Shown piece after piece: positions 1 through 5,720 of a DNA stretch of 7,632 bases. Under the pieces are notes generated by a model. It was given only the letters and a program-made list of their open reading frames with translations, was not told the DNA's origin and searched no databases. The stretch comes from Oscillospiraceae bacterium (GTDB taxonomy: Bacteria > Bacillota > Clostridia > Oscillospirales > Acutalibacteraceae): the NCBI GenBank assembly GCA_902782805.1, contig CACZON010000298.1:1-7632 (forward strand), in the 5' to 3' direction. Numbering within the stretch: the stretch's first letter is position 1; each line of letters begins with the position of its first letter. The translations under genes were made by a program, and so were the position numbers.

Positions 1-1162
1 CGACGCCGGCGAGCGGATGATCGCTGCCGTAGTCGCCGGGATCGACCCCGACGAGCAGCGCAGCGTTGGCGTTTTCACCCGCACGGGCGTATTCGCTCAT
101 CCCGTTGGTAACGATCCCGCCTTCCTGGGAAGAAGCGCAGACGACCTCCCCGCCCGGGCACATGCAGAACGTATAGACGCCGCGTCCGTTTGGAAGATGC
201 TCGGAAAGCTTATAGTCCGCGGCGCCAAGGATCCCGTGAAGCGAGGCGTCGCCGTAGCGGCCGCGGTCGATCAGCTCCTGCGGATGTTCGATCCGCGCGC
301 CGATCGAAAAGCTTTTCTGCGTCATCGCGATCCCGGCCTCGTAAAGCCTCGAAAAGGTATCGCGCGCGCTGTGGCCGATCGCGAGGATCACCTCGGCGAC
401 CGGAATTTTTTCCGGTGTACCGCTGCCTTTGCATATTTCAATTTGCCGCAGAACGCCGTTTTCAACGAAAACGCCGCGCAGCTGCGTATCAAAATGCATC
501 TCGCCGCCGAGCGAAACGATCTTTTCACGCAGACGCTTGACAACGCCGGGCAGCAGATCCGTTCCGATATGCGGCTTTGCATCGTAAAGGATTTCTTCCG
601 GCGCCCCGGCTTCAACGAATTCTTCAAACACTTTCCGGATCCGAGGATCGTTCAGGCCGGTATTGAGCTTTCCGTCGGAAAACGTGCCTGCGCCGCCTTC
701 GCCGAACTGGACGTTGGAATCGGGCGAGAACTTCCCGCCCGAGCGGAACGCTTTTACGGCGGCCGAGCGGTCCTCGATCGCGCCGCCGCGCTCGAAAACG
801 ATCGGGCGCAGCCCCGCCTCGGAGAGCAGGAGCGCCGCAAAAATGCCGCCCGGCCCGAAACCGACGACGATCGGCCGCGCGCCCACCGGCTTTACCTGCG
901 GGATTCTATAGGGTTCTTCCGTATAGCTCGTGATTTTCGGAGAACGGTTCCGTTTCAGAAAGGACGTTTCCCGGTCGCCGAGATCGAGCAGTACGGTATA
1001 AGTATAATGGATCTCGCTTCTGCGGCGCGCGTCGATCGAACGGCGCAGCACCCGCATCCTTAGGATCTCCGAAGCCGCGACGCCGGCTTTTTTCGCGGCG
1101 GCGCGCAGCAGGCCTTCTTCCCCTTCGCGGATCGGCAGCGCGATTTCCGGAACCTTGATCAC
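1..1162 (-). CDS. FAD-dependent dehydrogenase, COG2509 type (3' end outside window)
   Basis: A cytoplasmic flavoprotein oxidoreductase whose substrate is not known to me. 387 complete codons are visible and the C-terminus lies beyond position 1. About 95 N-terminal residues precede the dinucleotide-binding fold: GFGPGG at 101-106 in a beta-alpha-beta unit ending in the acidic FERG (123-126). Then come the family-typical VQFGEGGAGTFSDGK (151-165), an AIGHSARD stretch (261-268), and CPGGEVVCASSQEGGIVTNG (335-354), which I associate with this dehydrogenase family. Homologues, as I recall, run to roughly 450-540 residues, so perhaps a quarter is missing. The start is GTG at 1162-1160, chosen because GGGAGGTG sits seven bases upstream and because the GTG overlaps the TGA of the upstream flavoprotein gene (GTGA). 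That arrangement implies translational coupling. Family call is confident; the reaction is not assigned. Confidence 0.85.
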   Translation of the reverse strand, partial: MIKVPEIALPIREGEEGLLRAAAKKAGVAASEILRMRVLRRSIDARRRSEIHYTYTVLLDLGDRETSFLKRNRSPKITSYTEEPYRIPQVKPVGARPIVVGFGPGGIFAALLLSEAGLRPIVFERGGAIEDRSAAVKAFRSGGKFSPDSNVQFGEGGAGTFSDGKLNTGLNDPRIRKVFEEFVEAGAPEEILYDAKPHIGTDLLPGVVKRLREKIVSLGGEMHFDTQLRGVFVENGVLRQIEICKGSGTPEKIPVAEVILAIGHSARDTFSRLYEAGIAMTQKSFSIGARIEHPQELIDRGRYGDASLHGILGAADYKLSEHLPNGRGVYTFCMCPGGEVVCASSQEGGIVTNGMSEYARAGENANAALLVGVDPGDYGSDHPLAGV

Positions 1163-2349
1163 GCCGGGACACCTCCCTCAAGCGATCCGAGGATCGCCTC
1201 CGCCGCGCAGAGCGCGGTGCTCCAGGCGAAATGAAGGTTATATCCGCCGCAGATCCCGTCGATATCGAGGATCTCGCCGGTCAGATAAAGGTTCTTCTCG
1301 ACTTTGGATTCCATCGAGGAAAGATCGATTTCGGAAATCGGAACGCCCCCGGCGGTCACCTGAGCGTTTTTCATTGAATCAAGTCCGGTGATCTCAAAGC
1401 GGAAATCCTTGACCGCCCGGGCGGCACGGTTTTCCGCATCGGATGCCGAAAGCGAGATTCCGCACTTTTTGAGCGCCTCAAGCGCGAGACGCGGATGCAG
1501 TATCCCTTCAAAGAGATTCCTCGCTTCTTCGCCGCGCGGCAGGAGCGCTTCGATTTCTGCCGCGGAATACTCCGGCATCAGATCAAGGCTCAGCACCATT
1601 GCCGGCTTTGCAAAACGGGAGAGGTTGAACACACAAATCCCCGAAAGCGCACGGGCCGTAAACTGGACCTCACCGGATTCGTAGGCGATCTCTTTCTCGT
1701 CTGAGAGAAGCGACACTTTCGCGCGGCATCGGATCCCGGCAAGAGCGCGCACTTCCCTGGGCGGAACCTCAACCGCGCAGAGCGAAGGCGACAACGGCGT
1801 TACGCGATGGCCCAGCGACTGAGCAAGCGAATAGCCTGTTTTCCCGCTGGAAAGCTGCGCAGAGGCGGCGCCTCCGCAGGCGAGGATCAGCTTCTGCGCC
1901 GAAAACACGCGCCCGTCGGCAGAATCGATGAAGAAGACGCCGCCTTCTTTTCGGACGCGGACTGCCTCGCAGGAACAGACGGTTTCGGCGGTCTGCGTAT
2001 GTCTGCGCAGAAGATCGAGAACGGTATTCGCCCGCAGCGAATAGGGATAGATCCTCCCTTCGTGATCGCGGCGCACCAAAAGCCCCAGCGAACGAAATTC
2101 CGCTTCGATCCGCTCGGGCGTGTATTTTTGAAAGAACCAATCGGGCAGGCGTTCCCCGCCGCGGTAGTCTCCGGCGTCCACGCTTGCGTTGGAAAGATTG
2201 CATCTTCCCGCGCCGGTGGAGAGCAGCTTTTTGCCGACGCGATCGGCGCCTTCCAGAAGAAGGACGCTCCTTCCCGCTCTGCAAAGCTGCGCCGCCGCCA
2301 TCAGGCCGCTTGCGCCTCCGCCGATGATTGCCGTATCAAACGTTTTCAT
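1159..2349 (-). CDS. NAD(P)/FAD-dependent oxidoreductase, HI0933/YhiN (BaiN-like) family
   Basis: A 396-residue flavoprotein, the usual length for the HI0933/YhiN family (also annotated as 'aminoacetone oxidase family' or BaiN-like). The N-terminal FAD-binding motif IIGGGASGLMAA (8-19) is followed by an acidic residue at the end of strand two (LLLEG, 30-34) and by the family signature GKKLLSTGAGRCNLSN (39-54). The C-terminal flavin-contacting segment is also typical: AQVTAGGVP (329-337), then LYLTGEILDIDGICGGYNLH (354-373). A cytoplasmic redox enzyme is expected. BaiN has been linked to bile-acid reduction in some gut clostridia, but family membership alone does not support that here. ATG at 2349 is preceded by AGAGGCGGAG, and the upstream gene ends only 12 bases away, so this is the middle gene of a minus-strand operon. 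Its end overlaps the next start by four bases. Confidence 0.92.
   Translation of the reverse strand: MKTFDTAIIGGGASGLMAAAQLCRAGRSVLLLEGADRVGKKLLSTGAGRCNLSNASVDAGDYRGGERLPDWFFQKYTPERIEAEFRSLGLLVRRDHEGRIYPYSLRANTVLDLLRRHTQTAETVCSCEAVRVRKEGGVFFIDSADGRVFSAQKLILACGGAASAQLSSGKTGYSLAQSLGHRVTPLSPSLCAVEVPPREVRALAGIRCRAKVSLLSDEKEIAYESGEVQFTARALSGICVFNLSRFAKPAMVLSLDLMPEYSAAEIEALLPRGEEARNLFEGILHPRLALEALKKCGISLSASDAENRAARAVKDFRFEITGLDSMKNAQVTAGGVPISEIDLSSMESKVEKNLYLTGEILDIDGICGGYNLHFAWSTALCAAEAILGSLEGGVPA
1160..1179 (-). promoter_or_regulatory. Ribosome site deciding a GTG start
   Basis: GAGGGAGGTG followed by TCCCGGC and GTG (minus strand) lies within the last codons of the HI0933-type gene. It fixes the start of the COG2509-type gene at a GTG that overlaps the preceding TGA as GTGA. 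Independent initiation is possible despite the coupling. Confidence 0.8.
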
Positions 2350-2361
2350 AAGCTCCGCCTC

Positions 2362-2856
2362 TTAGAAGATCCAGCCGATGATTCCGTAGGAAATCAGGCA
2401 CATGAGGATATCCGCGATCAGCGTACCGATCGCGATGGAAATAAAAGCATGCTTAAAACGCATTCCCAAAACCGCCGCGATCACGGAGCCTGTCCAGGCG
2501 CCGGTCCCCGGCAGCGGAATCGCTACGAAGAGAATCAGACCGATTTTCTTGTATTTTTCAACTTTCTCACGTTTGCGCTCCGCCCGCGCCTCGATTTTCT
2601 GAACGAATTTTTCAAGGCCGATGTTCCGAAGCCACTGCATGATCTGGCGGAAAAACAAAAGGACGAACGGTACCGGCAGAAGCGTTCCGATCCCGCAGAT
2701 CAAAAACGCCTTCCACAGCGGTACACCGAGCGCAAAGGCCGCAAGGGTCCCGCCGCGCAGCTCCAGAATCGGCAGCAGCGATATGATGAACGCAACCCAT
2801 TCGCCGCCGATGTCGCCGCCGAGGATTTCGATGATTCTCTCAATAATTCCGTTCAT
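2362..2856 (-). CDS. Small membrane protein, COG2426 / 'small multi-drug export' family
   Basis: A 164-residue integral membrane protein of the family named 'putative small multi-drug export protein' (Pfam Sm_multidrug_ex, COG2426). Hydrophobic segments lie at about 19-33, 36-69, 104-130 and 135-160. A strongly basic, charged cytoplasmic-type stretch (about 82-104, rich in K, R and E) divides the two halves. Family-like features are the re-entrant-looking LPILELRGG (28-36) and AIPLPGTGAWTGS (112-124), each at the edge of a hydrophobic segment. The export function is only a database label; transport activity is not shown by sequence. ATG at 2856 has AAAGGA upstream at a slightly long spacing. 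It is the first gene of the leftward unit and is divergent from the 73-residue plus-strand gene. Why it sits with two flavoproteins is unknown. Confidence 0.87.
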   Translation of the reverse strand: MNGIIERIIEILGGDIGGEWVAFIISLLPILELRGGTLAAFALGVPLWKAFLICGIGTLLPVPFVLLFFRQIMQWLRNIGLEKFVQKIEARAERKREKVEKYKKIGLILFVAIPLPGTGAWTGSVIAAVLGMRFKHAFISIAIGTLIADILMCLISYGIIGWIF

Positions 2857-2928
2857 ATCTTTTTTCCTTTACCGTTACTTTCCTGAGTAAAACTTCCGGG
2901 AAGCGGAATACTAAAACGAGGTGATTTT
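2857..2928. other. Divergent intergenic gap with a short palindrome
   Basis: These 72 bases separate the start codons of two divergent genes and so must carry promoter information for at least one. I see no pair of hexamers close to the sigma-A consensus on either strand. The best -10-like strings (AATACT at 2907-2912 on plus; TAGTAT on minus) lack good partners. The 11-base palindrome CTTCCGGGAAG (2893-2903) is the only symmetric element and could be an operator or chance. Confidence 0.35.
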
Positions 2929-3150
2929 ATGAAGAAAAAGAACGTTTATCCCGAGCCGGACAACAACACCGAAGAGATTCCGGACCGTCCGCTTACCGCA
3001 GGCGAACTGATCCACAAATACGGGACTTACGAGATCCAGCCGACCGCCGAAAGCGAAAACGATTTTCCGATGATAGCGCAGGGACTTTCAAAACATCAGG
3101 ATCTTCAAAAGCTCGGCAGAAAAAGTCAGTTTCCGGAAAAGGAAGACTGA
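2929..3150 (+). CDS. Hypothetical small acidic/charged protein, 73 residues
   Basis: Not recognised with confidence. The protein is hydrophilic with no membrane segment, signal peptide or cysteine, so it is presumably soluble. A lysine-rich start (MKKKN) leads into an acidic, proline-containing stretch (8-20). Then comes a compact block about 23-54, from LTAGELIHKYGTYEIQ through FPMIAQGLS, followed by a charged tail ending EKED. That central block looks like the conserved part of a family and reminds me of short uncharacterised clostridial proteins, but I cannot name one. Reality as a gene is supported by the strong ribosome site GAGGTGA four bases before ATG, by an intrinsic terminator starting 11 bases after its TGA, and by the lack of any competing gene on the other strand. 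It is monocistronic as seen here. Confidence 0.72.
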   Translation: MKKKNVYPEPDNNTEEIPDRPLTAGELIHKYGTYEIQPTAESENDFPMIAQGLSKHQDLQKLGRKSQFPEKED

Positions 3151-3161
3151 TCCGAAGAAAA

Positions 3162-3188
3162 TCCCCCGTATTGCCGGGGGACTTTTTC
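3162..3188. terminator. Intrinsic terminator shared by converging genes
   Basis: TCCCCCG (3162-3168) pairs with CGGGGGA (3175-3181) as a perfect 7-bp GC-rich stem around a six-base loop. On the plus strand it is followed by CTTTTTC, giving a good terminator for the 73-residue gene. On the minus strand the stem is followed by TTTTCTTC, so it probably also ends the pdaA-like gene, whose TGA lies at 3189-3187. The two stop codons are only 36 bases apart, which favours one bidirectional terminator. Confidence 0.85.
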
Positions 3189-3996
3189 ATCGTTTTGTCT
3201 CTGCAAGCTCGTCGAGCGCGGCGAAAGTATAGCCGAGCTTCTCCCATTTTGTCAGGAGCCGATCGAGGATTTTCGCGTTCGTCTTCGATGTATTATGCAG
3301 CAGCACGATCGCTCCGGGATGGATCCGTTTCGTCAGCAGCGCGATCGCTTCTTCCGGATCGGGCTGATCGTCGACGTACCAGTCGACGTAGGCGAGTGAC
3401 CAGAAAACCGTCTGATACGATAGTTTTTGCGCCATTTTGAGGTTTTCCTCGCTGAATTTTCCCTGCGGCGGGCGGTAATACTTTGCCATCTCGCCGCCGG
3501 TGATCTCCCGGTAGAGCGCCTCGTTCTTCGAGAGCTCCTCGCGGAACGATTTTTCCGAGGAAATCGCGGACATATCCGGATGGGAAAAGGTATGGTTCCC
3601 GACCGTATGTCCTTCAGTTACGATCTGTCTGATCAACTCGCGGTTATCGGAGAGAAAATTCCCGACGGCGAAAAACGTCGCTTTTGCACCGTGCTTTTTC
3701 AGCGCCTCAAGGATTGCGGGCGTGTTTCCGTTTTCGTAACCGCAGTCGAACGTAAGATAGATCTTCTTTTCGGTTTCGTCCCCGACGAAATAGGCGTCGA
3801 ATTTCCGAAGCTCCTGTGCGCTTGCGTTTCCCCGGGGCGTTTCGCCCTCTTTCTGAAAGCTCAGGCCCCAGTTGACGACCGGCGCCGCGGTCTCCAGGGC
3901 AGGCTCGGGGCTTTTCAGGATCAGCACCGCGAGGACGACGACCGATAAAAGCCCGATCGCCGCCAGCAGCAGTTTTCGTTTGTGAACGACAATCAA
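3187..3996 (-). CDS. pdaA: Polysaccharide deacetylase, PdaA type (spore cortex muramic-delta-lactam)
   Basis: A 269-residue NodB-fold deacetylase. PdaA removes the acetyl group from MurNAc after CwlD has removed the peptide, allowing the delta-lactam of spore cortex peptidoglycan to form. The basic start (HKRK, 5-8) and hydrophobic segment 9-28 are a signal anchor, so the enzyme domain lies outside the membrane. Visible motifs are LTFDCGYENGN (81-91) with the presumed catalytic Asp84, NHTFSHPDM (134-142) with metal ligands His135 and His139, YRPPQGKFSEENL (174-186), FWSLAYVDWY (198-207), and GAIVLLHNTS (228-237) with His234. GYENG and the AYVDW block are typical of the PdaA branch rather than general chitin deacetylases. 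The second Asp of the classic TFDDG is Cys85 here. The start is TTG at 3996-3994: AAGGAAG lies seven bases upstream and no ATG or GTG fits. It follows the cysteine-rich gene after 65 bases. Confidence 0.88.
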   Translation of the reverse strand: MIVVHKRKLLLAAIGLLSVVVLAVLILKSPEPALETAAPVVNWGLSFQKEGETPRGNASAQELRKFDAYFVGDETEKKIYLTFDCGYENGNTPAILEALKKHGAKATFFAVGNFLSDNRELIRQIVTEGHTVGNHTFSHPDMSAISSEKSFREELSKNEALYREITGGEMAKYYRPPQGKFSEENLKMAQKLSYQTVFWSLAYVDWYVDDQPDPEEAIALLTKRIHPGAIVLLHNTSKTNAKILDRLLTKWEKLGYTFAALDELAETKR

Positions 3997-4010
3997 TCCG
4001 GATCTTCCTT
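3994..4010 (-). promoter_or_regulatory. Ribosome site deciding a TTG start
   Basis: AAGGAAG (4010-4004), seven bases, then TTG (3996-3994). The following codons give the basic, hydrophobic signal anchor expected of PdaA, and no ATG or GTG lies at a suitable distance. Part of this site is one arm of the inverted repeat 3998-4047. Confidence 0.75.
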
Positions 4011-4047
4011 TCCTTCGTTTCTGATGAATGTATACACGAAGATCCGG
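3998..4047 (-). promoter_or_regulatory. Inverted repeat covering the pdaA ribosome site
   Basis: CCGGATCTTC (plus strand 3998-4007) and GAAGATCCGG (4038-4047) form a perfect 10-bp inverted repeat with a 30-base loop. In the minus-strand transcript the 3' arm contains the last GAAG of the Shine-Dalgarno sequence (AAGGAAG, 4010-4004) and ends one base before the TTG start. Folding would therefore hide the ribosome site. It is not a terminator, because no U-run follows. An alternative 6-bp stem inside the same region (4013-4018 with 4036-4041) shares bases with one arm and would be mutually exclusive. If transcription began within this region the repeat could instead act as DNA. Confidence 0.5.
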
Positions 4048-4061
4048 CCGATTATTCTTTT

Positions 4062-4322
4062 TTACCAGCGATGCTCCTCGCTCGGGCAGCGGTTTTTCTC
4101 AACCGCCGCGCGCATCTCCACAAAGCAGCCGCAGCTGCGGCAGATCCCGCTGACAAGCCGGTCGCACGTTTTGCAGATCGAAAGCCGCTTTTCATAGAGT
4201 TCGGGTGAAGCTTTGATATTGGGATCCAGAAGAGAAACGTACTGAGCGACGCTCTCGTAGTATTCGTTCTCCTCCATATCTTTTAAAAGGCATCGTTTGC
4301 AGATGCGCAGCGGATCGGTCAT
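4062..4322 (-). CDS. Small cysteine-rich protein, DUF6171-like
   Basis: An 86-residue soluble protein with eight cysteines arranged as two probable zinc sites: CKRC (8-11), CKTC (50-53), CRSCGC (61-66) and Cys79 in a C-terminal NRCP. A predicted helical linker (about 15-48) separates the first pair from the rest. The overall pattern, including RLSICKTCDRL (46-56) and SGICRSCGCFVEMRAA (58-73), matches what I know as the uncharacterised DUF6171 family. Structural zinc binding is inferred; no function is known to me. ATG at 4322 overlaps the trpS stop as ATGA, and the upstream sequence GTCGGAAA is only a weak ribosome site. Translation therefore probably depends on ribosomes finishing trpS, placing this protein under tryptophan T-box control. 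The gap to the following pdaA-like gene is 65 bases. Confidence 0.8.
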   Translation of the reverse strand: MTDPLRICKRCLLKDMEENEYYESVAQYVSLLDPNIKASPELYEKRLSICKTCDRLVSGICRSCGCFVEMRAAVEKNRCPSEEHRW

Positions 4323-5320
4323 TTTCCGACAAATCCGATCTTGCGCTTGACTTTTGCGAGCATCTTTTCCGCGATATACGAAGCTTTCTCAGCGCTTTCA
4401 CGATAGGACTTTTCCATAAACGCCTTATCGGCCATGTATGCACGGAATTTTTCCTGGATCGGAGCGAGATGCGCCGCAACCGCATCGCCGACCGCCGTTT
4501 TGAAATCTCCGTAGCCGCGGCCGTCGAATTCTTTTTCGATCTCCTCGTAGCTCTTGCCCGTTACGCAGGAATAGATCCCCATCAGGTTATTGATGCCGTC
4601 CTTGCCTTCGGCATAGCGGACGCAGGCCTCGCTGTCGGTCACGGCGCGTTTGAATTTGCGCATGATATCCTCCGGCCGATCGAGCAGGCAGATCGTTGCA
4701 TTGACGTTTTCATCGGATTTTGACATCTTCTTCGTTGGGTCTGCGAGCGACATGATCCGCGCCCCGGTCTTCGGAATAAACCCTTCGGGAACGGTAAACG
4801 TAGGCGAATAAATGCCGTTGAAACGGATCGCGATATCGCGCGCAAGCTCAAGATGCTGCTTCTGGTCCGCGCCGATCGGAACGAGGTCGGCGCCGTAGAG
4901 CAGGATATCCGCCGCCATGAGCGCGGGATAGGTAAAGAGGCCGGCGTTGATATTGTCGGCGTGTTTTAAAGATTTGTCCTTAAACTGCGTCATTCTCGAA
5001 AGCTCGCCGAACTGCGTATAGCAATTCAGGATCCAGGCGAGTTCCGCGTGCTGATGAACGTGACTCTGGATAAAAAAGAGCGATTTGTCGAGATCCACGC
5101 CGCATGCAAGCAGAAGCGCGTAGGCTTCCATCGTATTCTTGCGCAGTGCAGCCGGCTCCTGGCGGACAGTGATCGTATGAAGATCCGCCAGAGCGTAGAT
5201 GCATTCGTATTCTTCCTGGAAAGAGACCCAGTTCCGAAGCGCGCCGAGATAATTTCCGAGCGTGATCACACCGCTCGGCTGAATTGCGCTGAAAATTCTT
5301 TTTTTGTTTGTCTGTTCCAT
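4319..5320 (-). CDS. trpS: Tryptophanyl-tRNA synthetase
   Basis: Charges tRNA-Trp with tryptophan in the cytoplasm (class Ic aminoacyl-tRNA synthetase, usually a homodimer). The 333-residue length is standard. The N-terminal nucleotide-binding signature is IQPSGVITLGNYLGA (13-27), where TLGN occupies the HIGH position. Other family marks are ADLHTIT (45-51), NAGLFTYPALMAADILLY (125-142), the GADQKQH substrate segment (150-156) and the KMSKS loop at 198-202 followed by DENVNA. The start is ATG at 5320, with AAGGAG eight bases upstream. The frame stays open to an ATG at 5440, but that codon lies inside the T-box leader upstream of the terminator and would add about 40 unrelated residues, so I reject it. 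The end overlaps the DUF6171-like gene by ATGA. Expression is controlled by the T-box at 5349-5620. Confidence 0.97.
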   Translation of the reverse strand: MEQTNKKRIFSAIQPSGVITLGNYLGALRNWVSFQEEYECIYALADLHTITVRQEPAALRKNTMEAYALLLACGVDLDKSLFFIQSHVHQHAELAWILNCYTQFGELSRMTQFKDKSLKHADNINAGLFTYPALMAADILLYGADLVPIGADQKQHLELARDIAIRFNGIYSPTFTVPEGFIPKTGARIMSLADPTKKMSKSDENVNATICLLDRPEDIMRKFKRAVTDSEACVRYAEGKDGINNLMGIYSCVTGKSYEEIEKEFDGRGYGDFKTAVGDAVAAHLAPIQEKFRAYMADKAFMEKSYRESAEKASYIAEKMLAKVKRKIGFVGK

Positions 5321-5348
5321 ACTGTAAGCTCCTTTTCTTCCGGGGCAT

Positions 5349-5381
5349 AAAAAAACCTGCCCCTGATTCTGCTGGGACAGG
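5349..5381 (-). terminator. T-box regulatory terminator
   Basis: CCTGTCCC (5381-5374) pairs with GGGGCAGG (5363-5356) as eight base pairs including one G-U, with a ten-base loop and a run of seven T (5355-5349) on the minus strand. The left arm holds the GTCCC used in the competing antiterminator, as expected for a T-box switch. The trpS ribosome site lies just downstream. Confidence 0.93.
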
Positions 5382-5620
5382 ATTCGATCTCTTCCTGCGG
5401 TGCCACCCGGCTTGGCGCTTTTCGCGCCCACTTTGCGCATACCTATTTATATGCCGGCGATTGTTGACGGAGTGCCTGCTCCGGCTTGCATACTCGGGAG
5501 GAAGTTCCTTTTCCGCGCGCCCTCAAAAGCCCATTCGTCCTTATCCTTTCCGCCGCGATCCCACCGCCCGCGGCTCTCTTTGCGAAAGCTCCTAAGGATT
5601 ACTTATACTTTCTCATCGGT
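5349..5620 (-). promoter_or_regulatory. Tryptophan T-box riboswitch (trpS leader)
   Basis: A tRNA-sensing leader: uncharged tRNA-Trp stabilises an antiterminator and lets transcription reach trpS. Read on the minus strand, Stem I begins at GATGAGAAAGTA (5617-5606). TCCTTA (5598-5593) pairs with TAAGGA (5543-5538), and CTTTC (5588-5584) with GAAAG (5550-5546). The distal end carries AGAGAG (5579-5574) and a hairpin (5573-5569 with 5557-5553) whose loop contains GGTG. The specifier is TGG (Trp) at 5533-5531, in the internal loop just before the closing CTTTT. The T-box core TGGCACCGC is at 5405-5397, preceded by GGG, and GTCCC in the terminator's left arm can serve the antiterminator. The specifier agrees with the downstream gene. 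The exact 5' end is inferred from the promoter. Confidence 0.95.
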
Positions 5621-5627
5621 TTAATTC

Positions 5628-5656
5628 ATTATAATACGGACACCATGATTTGTCAA
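5628..5656 (-). promoter_or_regulatory. Sigma-A promoter of the trpS operon
   Basis: TTGACA (5656-5651) and TATAAT (5633-5628) are separated by exactly 17 bases: a perfect consensus vegetative promoter. Transcription should begin near 5621, giving a leader of about 300 bases that contains the whole T-box. Such a strong promoter suits a gene whose output is set by termination control rather than by initiation. It is divergent from the spoIIE promoter. Confidence 0.95.
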
Positions 5657-5720
5657 CAATCCGTTCCCGGCTTTTTCCGCCGCTTCCCGGCGTTCAGATT
5701 CCTTTTCACCGCCGCCCGGC
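5657..5720. other. Spacer between the divergent trpS and spoIIE promoters
   Basis: Pyrimidine- and GC-rich on the plus strand. TTCCCGGC occurs twice, at 5664-5671 and 5684-5691, exactly 20 bases apart, and CCCGGC once more at 5715-5720. I see no gene and no recognised operator here. The rest of the long gene-free stretch 5321-5790 is the trpS leader and the two promoters. Confidence 0.4.

Noticed and set aside
17..1063. Long plus-strand open frame (348 codons) opposite the COG2509-type gene
   Set aside because: It is antisense to a protein with clear FAD motifs; its translation is arginine- and alanine-rich with no motif, and there is no fitting ribosome site. It reflects GC-rich codon bias.
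1807..2886. Plus-strand open frame (359 codons) opposite the HI0933-type and COG2426-type genes
   Set aside because: It runs antisense across two well-recognised genes and their junction, and has no domain-like features.
2884..2913. Sigma-G/sigma-F-like promoter for the 73-residue gene (AATACTA with TGAGTA 17 bases upstream)
   Set aside because: The -35 match is poor, and the predicted start would fall inside the ribosome site, removing part of it.
4020..4062. Separate forespore promoter for pdaA (GAATAA with TATACA on the minus strand)
   Set aside because: Spacing and hexamers do not convincingly fit sigma-A, sigma-F or sigma-G. A separate promoter remains possible but is not supported by the bases.
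5321..5440. A 40-residue N-terminal extension of TrpRS from an ATG at 5440
   Set aside because: It would translate the T-box core and terminator. The 333-residue form starting at 5320 matches the family and has a good ribosome site.
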